A program made the translations under genes and the position numbers. Below the pieces are notes generated by a model. The model did not search any database. It had not been told where the DNA came from and saw only the letters and a list, made by a program, of their open reading frames with translations. 64,000 nucleotides of DNA. Origin: HGM13006 sp963650135 (GTDB lineage: Bacteria; Bacillota; Clostridia; Oscillospirales; Oscillospiraceae). This document shows positions 42,335 through 50,177 of the stretch, piece by piece. The stretch's first letter is position 1. The number at the start of each line of letters is the position of its first letter. The stretch is taken from contig CAVJLG010000061.1 in assembly GCA_963650135.1 (NCBI GenBank), forward strand, positions 1 to 64,000. Direction: 5' to 3'.

Positions 42335-43723
42335 TTAAACGGATGACGTGGTTTCGTGCTTTTTTGAAGGACGATACACCAGTGTGGCAATGCCCATTAG
42401 CAGCGCGGTGGTACCAAGGCTGATGGGATAGCCGATGAGGATGGTCTGGAAGGTGCGATGCAGGGGAAATGCCGTCTCAATCCACAGAATGCGGACGACG
42501 CAAATTCCCACAGCGGCAAGAATAGCGGGAACCAACGAGATACCGAATCCCCGAAGATAGCCGGATAGATTTTCATAGAACAGGCTGAAAATATAGGCAA
42601 AGAACACGATTACCAGCCGGGTATAGCCCAGCGCCACCACATTGGGGTCGCTGTTAAACAGAGACAGCAGCGGCTTTCCAAAGAACAAAATGACGGCGAT
42701 AAACAGGGCAGAAATGGCGGCGTCCTCCAAAATGCACAGTCCAAGGACCTTGCGGCATCGTGCGTTCTGTCCGGCGCCGCAGTTCTGGCCCACAAAGGTG
42801 GTGCAGGCCTGCCCAAAGGAGTTGAGCACATCATAGGCCATAATTTCAATGTTATAGGCTGCGCTGGAGGCGGCCATGACTTCTTTCCCGAGACTGTTAA
42901 TAGCGGACTGAATTACAATGTTGGAAATGCAGAACACAGCGCTTTGTATCCCGGCGGGAAGCCCGATTTTTAATATGTGACCCAGCATGGCGCGGTCAAT
43001 GCCCAGCTTTTTCGGGGTGACGTGAATCACCTGATTGGTTTTCGTCAGTACCCAGAACAGAACGATGGCGCTGATGCCATTGGAAATCACCGTGGCAATG
43101 GCAACGCCGTTTACGGTCATGTGTAATACAATGACGAAGAACAAATTCAGCAGGACGTTGAGCACGCCGGATAGTGCCAGCACCATCAGCGGCACCTTAG
43201 TATTGCCCACGCTGCGGAAAATTGCGGCTTCGAAGTTATACAGCAGGATCACCGGCATGCCCACCAGGTAAATCCGAAGATAAGACAGCGCCAGGGGCAG
43301 CACGTCTGCCGGGACCTGAAGGGACTGGAGCAAGGGCGCGGCCACCAGCTGACCGAGAATGGATACCGCAATGCCGCAGACCAGGGCTGTGACAATGGAG
43401 GTGTGCACGGCCTTTTGTACGTCTTCCCGATCCTCACGGCCGATGGCGTTGGCAATTACCACATTAGCACCTAGGGCAATGCCTACAAATAGATTCACCA
43501 GCAGGCTGATAATGGGGCTGTTGGCGCCCACTGCGGCGACTGCGGCGGTTTTTGCACTGCCGGTGAAATTCCCCACAACAGCAATATCCGAGGCATTGAA
43601 CAGCTGCTCTAAAATTGCTGTTGCAGCCACAGGAAGGGCAAACAGCGGGAGCTTATTCCATAGTGCGCCATGGAGCATGTCAAGGTCATGGCGCTTTGTT
43701 CGCTTGGCAGATTGTGTGTCCAA
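42335..43723 (-). CDS. MATE family efflux transporter
   Basis: This 462-residue protein has the hydrophobic pattern of about 12 membrane helices in two related halves (LPLFALPVAATAILEQLFNASDIAVVGNF in the first; IGLPAGIQSAVFCISNIVIQSAINSLG in the second). MATE proteins exchange cations for drugs or metabolites. The start appears to be TTG at 43723, supported by GAGGAGATGAGCC upstream; no in-frame ATG has a ribosome site near the expected N-terminus. It has a paralogue at 57926-59275. Confidence 0.92.
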   Translation of the reverse strand: MDTQSAKRTKRHDLDMLHGALWNKLPLFALPVAATAILEQLFNASDIAVVGNFTGSAKTAAVAAVGANSPIISLLVNLFVGIALGANVVIANAIGREDREDVQKAVHTSIVTALVCGIAVSILGQLVAAPLLQSLQVPADVLPLALSYLRIYLVGMPVILLYNFEAAIFRSVGNTKVPLMVLALSGVLNVLLNLFFVIVLHMTVNGVAIATVISNGISAIVLFWVLTKTNQVIHVTPKKLGIDRAMLGHILKIGLPAGIQSAVFCISNIVIQSAINSLGKEVMAASSAAYNIEIMAYDVLNSFGQACTTFVGQNCGAGQNARCRKVLGLCILEDAAISALFIAVILFFGKPLLSLFNSDPNVVALGYTRLVIVFFAYIFSLFYENLSGYLRGFGISLVPAILAAVGICVVRILWIETAFPLHRTFQTILIGYPISLGTTALLMGIATLVYRPSKKHETTSSV

Positions 43724-43925
43724 AGGCTCATCTCCTCATCCGGCCCTATTATAGTGGCGAAATAACATAATAGCAAATATGTAGATTCTATTATCTATCA
43801 TAGTTTACAGGAATGATAAACGGCGCTAAAATAGACAAGAGGAGTCTGCAAATAAAAAGTCAAGACCTAAATGAAGAAAATTTCACAGCAAGTCTTAGCG
43901 AAAAAAGGGCATAGCAAAGTTACCG

Positions 43926-44195
43926 GTGAACTGGGGCGTTCATCGGCTGGACCATGGCAGCCTGGATTTTTCACTGTTTCTGGAGCCGGTGAATTTTGTG
44001 AGAAGCGGCTTGGGCTATTTTCTGACCACCAGAGATTTGCTGCCGGATACATTAAGCGCAGATGTGTGCTTTCGGCCCCTGACGCCAACACTGGAAACGC
44101 ATTATGCGCTGGTGTGGAAGCAGTCCGCTGTGCTCAGTCGGGCGGCGCAGGCGTTTCTGGAGGAGGTGAGGGGGCAACTGGAGAATGACAAATAA
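43926..44195 (+). pseudogene. Fragment of a LysR-family regulator (C-terminal end)
   Basis: An open frame of about 89 codons matches the end of a LysR effector-binding domain: FVRSGLGYFLTTRDLLPD, CFRPLTPTLETHYALVWK and LSRAAQAFLEEVRGQL. The DNA-binding domain and most of the effector domain are missing upstream, where the sequence becomes AT-rich and unrelated. It is a remnant of a regulator, perhaps once controlling the divergent MATE gene. Confidence 0.6.
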
Positions 44196-44202
44196 ATATG
44201 CG

Positions 44203-44237
44203 CAGCTTCAAGGCAATTACTTCATGAAGCTGCGAAG
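44203..44237. repeat. Inverted repeat after the LysR fragment
   Basis: CGCAGCTTCA and TGAAGCTGCG form a 10-bp stem with a loop of about 14 bases directly after the LysR fragment; it may be the old terminator of that gene. Confidence 0.45.
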
Positions 44238-44251
44238 CACGCCCAAATAGG

Positions 44252-44294
44252 AACGCCCGCTATTTGCCGAAGTCGGTCAGATAGCGGGCGTTTT
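44252..44294. terminator. Terminator after the Pro/Gly-rich gene
   Basis: AACGCCCGCTAT and ATAGCGGGCGTT form a 12-bp stem, 18 bases beyond the stop of the minus-strand gene, with T-rich flanks. Confidence 0.8.
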
Positions 44295-44311
44295 GCAATG
44301 AGAATGCGGAA

Positions 44312-44725
44312 TTACAGGGGCTGATAGGTGACGGGGCAGGTGGTATCCACCGGGGGATTCCCATGGATGTCAGCACCCCGATGGGAGACGGCCACATAGC
44401 CGCCGTTTTCCCGGCGAATGGTCCACTCGATGGGAGCAGGACCGGCCATGGCGGTAAAGGTCAGGGTGTCAGCGGTTTCCTTGAGATCTTCCAACACAAC
44501 ATCTTGGCCCATTTCGTTGGTCCAAAGGGCGGTTGTTCCGTCCCATTTTAGGGTGAGGGTTGCCGCCATAGGGCCGCCCATTGGGGGAGGACCGCCAGCA
44601 GGAGGACCGCCAGCGGGAGGACCACCAGCGGGAGGACCACCGACAGGGCCACCCATGGGTGGGGGACCACCGGCGGGCTTCAGGGCTTCTTTCGTGGGAT
44701 TTTCAATGGTATAAATGCCTTTCAT
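44312..44725 (-). CDS. Small Pro/Gly-rich protein of unknown function
   Basis: This 137-residue protein has a short N-terminus (MKGIYTIENPTKEALKP), a low-complexity tract of GGPPA/GGPPPM repeats (about 18-52) and a compact beta-rich C-terminal domain (LTLKWDGTTALWTNEMGQ, IEWTIRRENGGYVAVSHRG). It starts 11 bases after the ene-reductase gene, with its own RBS (AAGGAG). The repeat tract resembles the Gly/Pro tract in the adjacent ene-reductase. It may be a ligand-binding or partner domain of that enzyme. The start at 44725 is chosen by the ribosome site. Confidence 0.65.
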   Translation of the reverse strand: MKGIYTIENPTKEALKPAGGPPPMGGPVGGPPAGGPPAGGPPAGGPPPMGGPMAATLTLKWDGTTALWTNEMGQDVVLEDLKETADTLTFTAMAGPAPIEWTIRRENGGYVAVSHRGADIHGNPPVDTTCPVTYQPL

Positions 44726-44736
44726 ACAATCACTCC

Positions 44737-46791
44737 TTAAATCTGATTCGCGGTGCGCCATGCGGCCAGGGTTGCGTCATGCACGTTGCCCTGGGATACG
44801 CAGTCGCCAATGTAGTGAACCTGTCCGGCGCAGCCTGCAAATTCCATGGCTGCCTGCTGCATGGGCGTGGAGCCTGCGCAGACCACCACATAGTCCGCCC
44901 GCACGGTCTGCTCGCTGCCGTCCTTCGCACGATAGTGAAGCAGATGGCCGTCGTAGGACAGATATTGCCGTACAAAGGTGGTATAGGAAAACGCGGGGAT
45001 GGATTTGAAGTAATCCATAATCATAATGACATAGTGAGAGTGGGGCGTTTCCGGGCAGAGCATCCCCTGCCGGGTCATGACGTTCACCTTGTGCCCCTTC
45101 TTGGCAAGATAAATGCCGACTTCGGTGCCGGTTTCGCTGCCGCCGATGACTGCAACATGCTCCGGCAGCGTATCGGCGCGTTCATAGGCCTCCAGCACAT
45201 GGCAGGAGTTCTCCGGGGTCAGTCCGGGGATATTGAGACTGCGGAACCGGGGGCCAATGGCAATCACAGCGTCGTCATAACCTTCCTTGGCCAATTCCTC
45301 GGGGGTGATACGGGTACCCAGATGCAGGGTGACATTTTCTCGCTTCCGAAGCTGCCGCTCCAGCCAGGCAATATAGTCCGCCATGGGCCATTTGAAGTCC
45401 ACCATGTCTGCATGGCACAGCTGACCGCCCAGCTTGCCCTTCTGCTCATAAAGGGTCACCTGGTGGCCCCGATCCGCCAGCAGCATCGCCGCATACATAC
45501 CGCCGGGGCCGCCGCCCACTACAGCCACGTTCTTTTTCCTTGTAACCGGCTGAATGATCCGGGCGCGGGTGGCGTCGTCAAAGACTTCGGAGGGATTCAC
45601 CGGGCATTTGCCGCAGCGATTGCATTTGACGCAGGGCACTACATCCTCTCCACGGCCCTCCTGAATCTTTTTGAGGAACTCCGGATCGGCGTGCCAGAAG
45701 CGATGAATGGCGATCAGATCAGCATCTCCGTCTGCCAGGGTTTTCTCCATGAGGTCGGGATTGCAGAAGCCTGCGGAAACCTGAATCAGGGTGTCAATTC
45801 CCCGGGCAACCAGATCGTGCTTGAGGCGGCGGGTGATTTCCAAATTGGGGGAGGGCATGTCACGGGTTACGGTGTAGCCGATGGGGTGCTGGGTATCCTT
45901 ATAATCCGTGCGGATGTGCACCACATCGACATTTTTGCCCAGCTGCTCAATGAGCCACAGGGTGTCTTCGTATTTGTGCCCGATGCCCTCAGCGGTAAGA
46001 ATAATCTCCAGGGGATAATCCGGGCCCAAGGCTGTCCGGAGCTTCTCAAACAGGGTGAGGATCAGCCGCGCACGGTTTTCCCGGCTGCCGCCCCATGCGT
46101 CCGTGCGATGGTTGCATTTGGTGGACCAGAATTCGTCGGCAATGTTGTTGTGATAGGCGCAGTGGATGCTGAGCATATCAAAGCCAAACAGCTTGAGATT
46201 GACCGCATTTTCCACTGTGGAGTCGATGTAATCCCAGATGCCTTCCTCAGAGATCCAGCCGATGTCGTGGCCCATGACCCCTTCACGCTCGGCGTAGAGC
46301 TGCTTTTCGGGATTGTTGGGGTCATAGCGCATATCGTCGTTCCCTTCGGATTCCGGGCCTGCGCCGGGGGCACGATTGTCTATTGGGGGACCGCCGGGAC
46401 CATCCGGACCGCCGGGGCCGCCGGGACCACCGGGGCCACCGGGACCGCCATGCTCACCAGGGCGGCGGGGCATATTCCCCATGGGCATGGTGATGGCATA
46501 GGAACCGAGATTGTGAATCTTTTCCAGGCAGGCGAGAATGGCGTCGAATTCCTTGCGCTCTTTGTCGGACATTCTGGGGCCGCCGGGGCCGTCTACACCG
46601 TTGGGATTTGCTACCGAGGCAAGCAGACTGGTTTTGAGCATGATATGGGAGATGTAGATCACCGAGGCGCCGTTCAGCGCTCGATTGGGCAGCTCCTGGC
46701 TGTAGTGCGCCCCTGCCGAGGAGGTCAGACGGGTGGGCAGCAGCAGATTTCCCACCTGGATGGGGGATAGGATATGGCTATAGGGATGCAT
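44737..46791 (-). CDS. Old-yellow-enzyme family flavoprotein with collagen-like insert
   Basis: This 684-residue enzyme has the FMN barrel (opening MHPYSHILSPIQVGNLLLPTR; NHRTDAWGGSRENRAR), a Cys cluster, an FAD motif GGGPGGMYAAML and an NAD(P)H motif GGSETGTEVGIYL. Two features are unusual. An insert of GGP repeats (PGGPGGPGGPGGPDGPGG) and acidic residues lies after about residue 110. The Cys cluster reads CVKCNRCGKC, four Cys at C-X2-C-X2-C-X2-C, much more compact than the family's usual X11-12 last spacing. It follows the solute-binding gene by 26 bases and precedes the small Pro/Gly-rich gene. The start at 46791 follows GAGAGG. Confidence 0.88.
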   Translation of the reverse strand: MHPYSHILSPIQVGNLLLPTRLTSSAGAHYSQELPNRALNGASVIYISHIMLKTSLLASVANPNGVDGPGGPRMSDKERKEFDAILACLEKIHNLGSYAITMPMGNMPRRPGEHGGPGGPGGPGGPGGPDGPGGPPIDNRAPGAGPESEGNDDMRYDPNNPEKQLYAEREGVMGHDIGWISEEGIWDYIDSTVENAVNLKLFGFDMLSIHCAYHNNIADEFWSTKCNHRTDAWGGSRENRARLILTLFEKLRTALGPDYPLEIILTAEGIGHKYEDTLWLIEQLGKNVDVVHIRTDYKDTQHPIGYTVTRDMPSPNLEITRRLKHDLVARGIDTLIQVSAGFCNPDLMEKTLADGDADLIAIHRFWHADPEFLKKIQEGRGEDVVPCVKCNRCGKCPVNPSEVFDDATRARIIQPVTRKKNVAVVGGGPGGMYAAMLLADRGHQVTLYEQKGKLGGQLCHADMVDFKWPMADYIAWLERQLRKRENVTLHLGTRITPEELAKEGYDDAVIAIGPRFRSLNIPGLTPENSCHVLEAYERADTLPEHVAVIGGSETGTEVGIYLAKKGHKVNVMTRQGMLCPETPHSHYVIMIMDYFKSIPAFSYTTFVRQYLSYDGHLLHYRAKDGSEQTVRADYVVVCAGSTPMQQAAMEFAGCAGQVHYIGDCVSQGNVHDATLAAWRTANQI

Positions 46792-46817
46792 GGAATTTTC
46801 CTCTCTTTCACGGGGCA

Positions 46818-48611
46818 TTAGATGCTGTTATAGCGCTCCACTGCGGTTTTCTCCAGCTCCAGGGCGCGCTCGGCCCCCAGCTGGTTGCAGGTGTCAACAT
46901 ACTCCTGCCAGCTTGCATCGTCCAGAGTCCGAACGCCGGTAATCCACTCCAGGAATACCGTGCCGCCATAGGTGCCGATCTCCGCCAAAATGGAGGTCTG
47001 CTCGGCGGCTTCCTCAGAGGTAAAGGCGGCGTTTTCGATGACGCAGTTTTCGGGATCCCAGTTGCTCTTCCAAACCTCATAGAAGGCTTCCTTGGTGGGG
47101 GTCATGCCCACGTTGTCAAAGCTGGGATCGTAGAGATAAGCGCCAAACGTGGAGTACAGGCAAATGGCAACCTTGTCGCTGAGGCCGTTGGGATTGTTGG
47201 TGACAAAGTCGGTGAGCTGGCACTGGCCGTCGTCAGAGAGGGTATAGGTGATATCCTCCATGCCATAGGTGCCCATGCGGCTGCCTGCGGGGGTAAAGAA
47301 CCAATCCAGGAAGATCAGCGCACGCTCCACGTCGCTGCACTGGGTGGAAACGGCGGTGGCACTGTTCATGGTATAGCTGCTGAAGCCGCCGTAGACATAG
47401 GAATTCTCGTCAATGACAGGGTTGGGGATTGCCATCAGAATGTTTTCGATATCCGGTACATTCACCATGATCTCCTGAAGGTTGCTGGCGCCCCAAAGGC
47501 CGGTGCGGTCAGAGGTGAACATGGTGGTTTCATAGTTCCGGTCGCCGCTGGTGATAAAGTCGGGGTCAATGAGGCCCTCGGCATACCACTGGGAGACGGT
47601 TTCGATATAGTCCCGGAACCGGTCTGCGGTGGGGCCATAGCAGATCTCGCCGTTTTGGTCATAGTAGAAGCCGTCCGCCAAATTGCTGGCCATGGGGCCC
47701 TGGCCGCCGGGCATGGAAGCATAAATGCCCCAAGCGCCGATATATTCCACGCCGGTGGGGTCCCAAATGGTTACGGCACCGTATTTGTCGTGGAAGGCGG
47801 TGAGAATTTCATGCCAGTCGTCGATGGTTTCCGGTAGATTATCCTGGTCGTAGGGCAGGCCGCATTCCTTCAGCCAGTCCAAGCGCACCACGGGTCCGTT
47901 GGTCAGCGAGGCGGATTTCTCTGCCCGCATCTGATAGATGGAGCCGTAGTGACCGGCATCGGTGAGCACGGCCTTCCGGAGATCGTCGTTTACAAAGTAA
48001 GAGGTGTAGAAGGGCATGTAGTCGTAGATGTAATCATCCAGAGACAAAATCACATCGTCCTCGATTGCCGCATCGTCGCCGCCGGAATACAGCTCAAAGA
48101 CGCCGTCGATGAGGTCGCAGTAGTCGCCGCCTGCAACCATCAGATTGAACTGATCGCTTTTGGCTTCCACAGAGCACTGGTTCCAGTCGATGCTGACACC
48201 CAGATTCTCCTGAATCCACTGGTAGCTCTCCATATCCGCATAACTGGACACCAGATTGGCCAGGTCGTGCTCAATGGGAATCCAATAGCTCAGCTCCAAG
48301 GTATCCTCAAACAGCGGAAGGTCATAGCCCGCTTCGGTGTAGGTGGCAAGTTCGCTGGCTTTGGCGTTGGGGTCCGGCACGCCTGCTTCGGGGGCAGTCG
48401 CTTCCGGCGCTGCGGATGCCAGCTCTGCCTGGCTGTTTTCCTCGTCCGCTTCGGGAGCGGGGGCGGATGCAGGGGCGGAAGCGGTAACTTCCTCAGACGG
48501 GGTGGATGCAGTGCTTTGTGCGGCGGAAGTACCGGTTCCACCGCAGGCGGTCAGGCAGCCCGTCAGCATGGCCAGCGCCAAACAGACGGCTGCAATTCTT
48601 TTTCGTTTCAT
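46818..48611 (-). CDS. Extracellular solute-binding lipoprotein
   Basis: This 597-residue lipoprotein precursor starts MKRKRI, with a hydrophobic stretch and lipobox LTAC (Cys near 23), then a long Ala/Glu/Pro-rich linker (about 25-85) and a family-1-type binding domain (VAGGDYCDLIDGVFELYSGG; LIFLDWFFTPAGSRMG). It heads an operon with an ene-reductase and a small Pro/Gly-rich protein, a pairing that suggests the bound ligand is the reductase substrate or an electron acceptor. Its promoter has a tandem direct-repeat activator site. RBS GGAGGAAC. No permease is encoded nearby. Confidence 0.9.
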   Translation of the reverse strand: MKRKRIAAVCLALAMLTGCLTACGGTGTSAAQSTASTPSEEVTASAPASAPAPEADEENSQAELASAAPEATAPEAGVPDPNAKASELATYTEAGYDLPLFEDTLELSYWIPIEHDLANLVSSYADMESYQWIQENLGVSIDWNQCSVEAKSDQFNLMVAGGDYCDLIDGVFELYSGGDDAAIEDDVILSLDDYIYDYMPFYTSYFVNDDLRKAVLTDAGHYGSIYQMRAEKSASLTNGPVVRLDWLKECGLPYDQDNLPETIDDWHEILTAFHDKYGAVTIWDPTGVEYIGAWGIYASMPGGQGPMASNLADGFYYDQNGEICYGPTADRFRDYIETVSQWYAEGLIDPDFITSGDRNYETTMFTSDRTGLWGASNLQEIMVNVPDIENILMAIPNPVIDENSYVYGGFSSYTMNSATAVSTQCSDVERALIFLDWFFTPAGSRMGTYGMEDITYTLSDDGQCQLTDFVTNNPNGLSDKVAICLYSTFGAYLYDPSFDNVGMTPTKEAFYEVWKSNWDPENCVIENAAFTSEEAAEQTSILAEIGTYGGTVFLEWITGVRTLDDASWQEYVDTCNQLGAERALELEKTAVERYNSI

Positions 48612-48645
48612 AGTTCCTCCGTTCCTGCCGATCAGGGCAAAAAAT

Positions 48646-48674
48646 TGGTCTTAGCAAATCATTTGCTAAGACCA
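48646..48674. terminator. 29-bp palindrome and hairpin before the solute-binding gene
   Basis: Perfect 14-base arms (48646-48659 and 48661-48674) flank a single base. On the minus strand the stem is followed by ATTTTTTG, so it can terminate the upstream AraC transcript. The predicted start of the solute-binding promoter falls inside it, so it might also act as an operator or attenuator for that operon. Confidence 0.6.
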
Positions 48675-48702
48675 GTGTACGGGATTTTGATGATGACTAC
48701 AA
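48674..48702 (-). promoter_or_regulatory. Promoter of the solute-binding/ene-reductase operon
   Basis: On the minus strand TTGTAG (48697-48702), a 17-base spacer and TACACT (48674-48679) form a weak sigma-70 promoter directly next to the activator repeats, as expected for an AraC-activated promoter. Confidence 0.5.
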
Positions 48703-48740
48703 TGTCATTTCAAAACAGAATATGACATTTTAAAACAGAA
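48702..48740 (-). promoter_or_regulatory. Tandem 19-bp direct repeat, probable AraC activator site
   Basis: Two copies of a 19-base element (minus strand TTCTGTTTTAAAATGTCAT and TTCTGTTTTGAAATGACAT) start 20 bases apart, about two helical turns. They end at the -35 element, the usual layout for an AraC-family activator. The AraC gene ends 4 bases upstream. Confidence 0.7.
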
Positions 48741-48744
48741 CGGG

Positions 48745-49878
48745 CTACTCGGCGTCTTCCAAGGCAGAACGCTGCTGCTTGCGGTATTGCCCAGGGGTAA
48801 CGCCGTCGGAGTTTTGGAGGGCGCGATAGAGCCGCCGGACACTGCCAAAGCCTACATGGGCAGCAATTTCTTCATTGCTTAGGCCGGTATCCCGCAAAAG
48901 CTGCTTGGCCCGATCCAGTCGAATGTCCATGAGATAGGCGGATGGCGAGGTCCCAACCAGTCGTCCGAAATCCCGAGAAAGCTGCTGGGGATGGAGGCCA
49001 AAATGATGGGCAATGGCGGTTACGGTGAGCTGGGGCTCCATATAGTGGTCGCTGATGTAGGCGAGAATGTGATTTATCCACTGGGAGGAGCTGCTGTCGG
49101 ACGGGGAAAACTCCTTTTCCAGCAGGCGAATGAATGCGGCGGTATGCCGGAGCAGCTCATCGATATTGTCTGCACCAAGAAAGTCCCCTAAATAGTGGGG
49201 CGTAACGTCAGACATGCACTGATCCTTTCCGGAGCGGAAGGCCAGGAACCAGGCGGCGTTTTCCAGCAGACAGAACAGCCGGAGCTTCGTTAGGCCAATA
49301 TCGTTGCTCCCTGCCATGCCCAGGGTGTCAAGCAGCTCCTGGGCGCAGATGGCGGCGCCGTCAAAGTCCAGATTGACCAGCTTGAGAAACAGTCGCCGCT
49401 CGGCATCCTTACTTTGGGCGGAAAGGGGCGCTTCACTGCTGCTGGGATCCTCCTGGGAGAGAAAGATCGCCGGATGCTGCTTTCGAAACAGCCGCTGCCT
49501 TAGTTCGGTCTGGGCAATGCGATAGGCCCGGGGAATCAGACTTTCACCCGTGACCTCCGGGGAGACAACATAGGCGTCAGGCGGGGTGATTTGCGTCAGC
49601 AGCCGCCGAACAGCCTCCTGCCCATCCATCGACTGCACCAGTACCACCAGCTCGCCGCTATAATAGACGGAAATGCCCGAGAGGCCCAGCTGCATCAGCG
49701 CACGGTCCATTTGCTGCTCCAGTTGGGCTTGTTGCTGCTCCGCACATTCTGGCGTGTAGAGCAACAGCACGCAAAAATGCTGCCCATCCGCACAGGGCGT
49801 GGAGGGGGTATCCTGGGAAATCAGCTGGATCAGCCGCAGCTTTTGACGTTCGGGACGGATATTGTGGCCGAACAGCAT
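48745..49878 (-). CDS. AraC-family transcriptional regulator
   Basis: This 377-residue regulator has an N-terminal region with alternating strands and helices (ISVYYSGELVVLVQ) that resembles the degenerate GGDEF-like domains of CdaR/YesN-type regulators. A middle helical part follows, then a C-terminal AraC domain (VTAIAHHFGLHPQQLSRDF and LSNEEIAAHVGFGSVRRLYRAL, ending GVTPGQYRKQ). It lies directly upstream of the solute-binding operon, which has a tandem repeat site, and diverges from another ene-reductase gene. The start at 49878 follows AGGAGG. Confidence 0.88.
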   Translation of the reverse strand: MLFGHNIRPERQKLRLIQLISQDTPSTPCADGQHFCVLLLYTPECAEQQQAQLEQQMDRALMQLGLSGISVYYSGELVVLVQSMDGQEAVRRLLTQITPPDAYVVSPEVTGESLIPRAYRIAQTELRQRLFRKQHPAIFLSQEDPSSSEAPLSAQSKDAERRLFLKLVNLDFDGAAICAQELLDTLGMAGSNDIGLTKLRLFCLLENAAWFLAFRSGKDQCMSDVTPHYLGDFLGADNIDELLRHTAAFIRLLEKEFSPSDSSSSQWINHILAYISDHYMEPQLTVTAIAHHFGLHPQQLSRDFGRLVGTSPSAYLMDIRLDRAKQLLRDTGLSNEEIAAHVGFGSVRRLYRALQNSDGVTPGQYRKQQRSALEDAE

Positions 49879-50011
49879 GGTGGTTCCTCCTTTGCTAGAC
49901 TGCATCCATTATACCCATGCGTTTATGAATCCGCAAGGTGCGAAGTCAAAGTATTTTGGAGACTTACAGATGAAAAATGCCTGTAACAATAAAGCGTGAA
50001 GGAGAATTGTT

Positions 50012-50083
50012 ATGACAGGAGAGAAGCACCGTGGCAAAGTATGGATCCCATATGCCTCCGGTTCCGGCCACGTTGGCGGGTAG
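50012..50083 (+). CDS. Possible 23-residue leader peptide
   Basis: A short open frame starts with ATG after AAGGAG at good spacing and ends with TAG, about 95 bases before the ene-reductase gene. The peptide begins MTGEKHRGKVWIPYASGSG. A sigma-70-like TTGACA lies downstream of it, so it may belong to a separate upstream transcript. No homology is recognised; it could be chance. Confidence 0.25.
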   Translation: MTGEKHRGKVWIPYASGSGHVGG

Positions 50084-50100
50084 CAATGCTTGCTTTCCTC

Positions 50101-50129
50101 TTGACAGATTGGGGGAGAACCGCCATACT
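50101..50129 (+). promoter_or_regulatory. Possible promoter of the third ene-reductase gene
   Basis: A consensus -35 TTGACA (50101-50106) is followed after 17 bases by a weak -10 CATACT (50124-50129). Confidence 0.4.
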
Positions 50130-50177
50130 AAATAGGACGAAATGCGTGTACAGATGCATTGTTAGGAGTTGAATGCC

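Noticed and set aside
44590..44660. Short tandem DNA repeats in the Pro/Gly-rich gene considered as a CRISPR or VNTR
   Set aside because: The units are in-frame codons of a GGPPA tract with no spacers, so they are a coding repeat.
44581..46770. 729-codon plus-strand frame opposite the ene-reductase gene
   Set aside because: It has no ribosome site or family pattern, and the opposite frame has complete FMN, FAD and Fe-S motifs.
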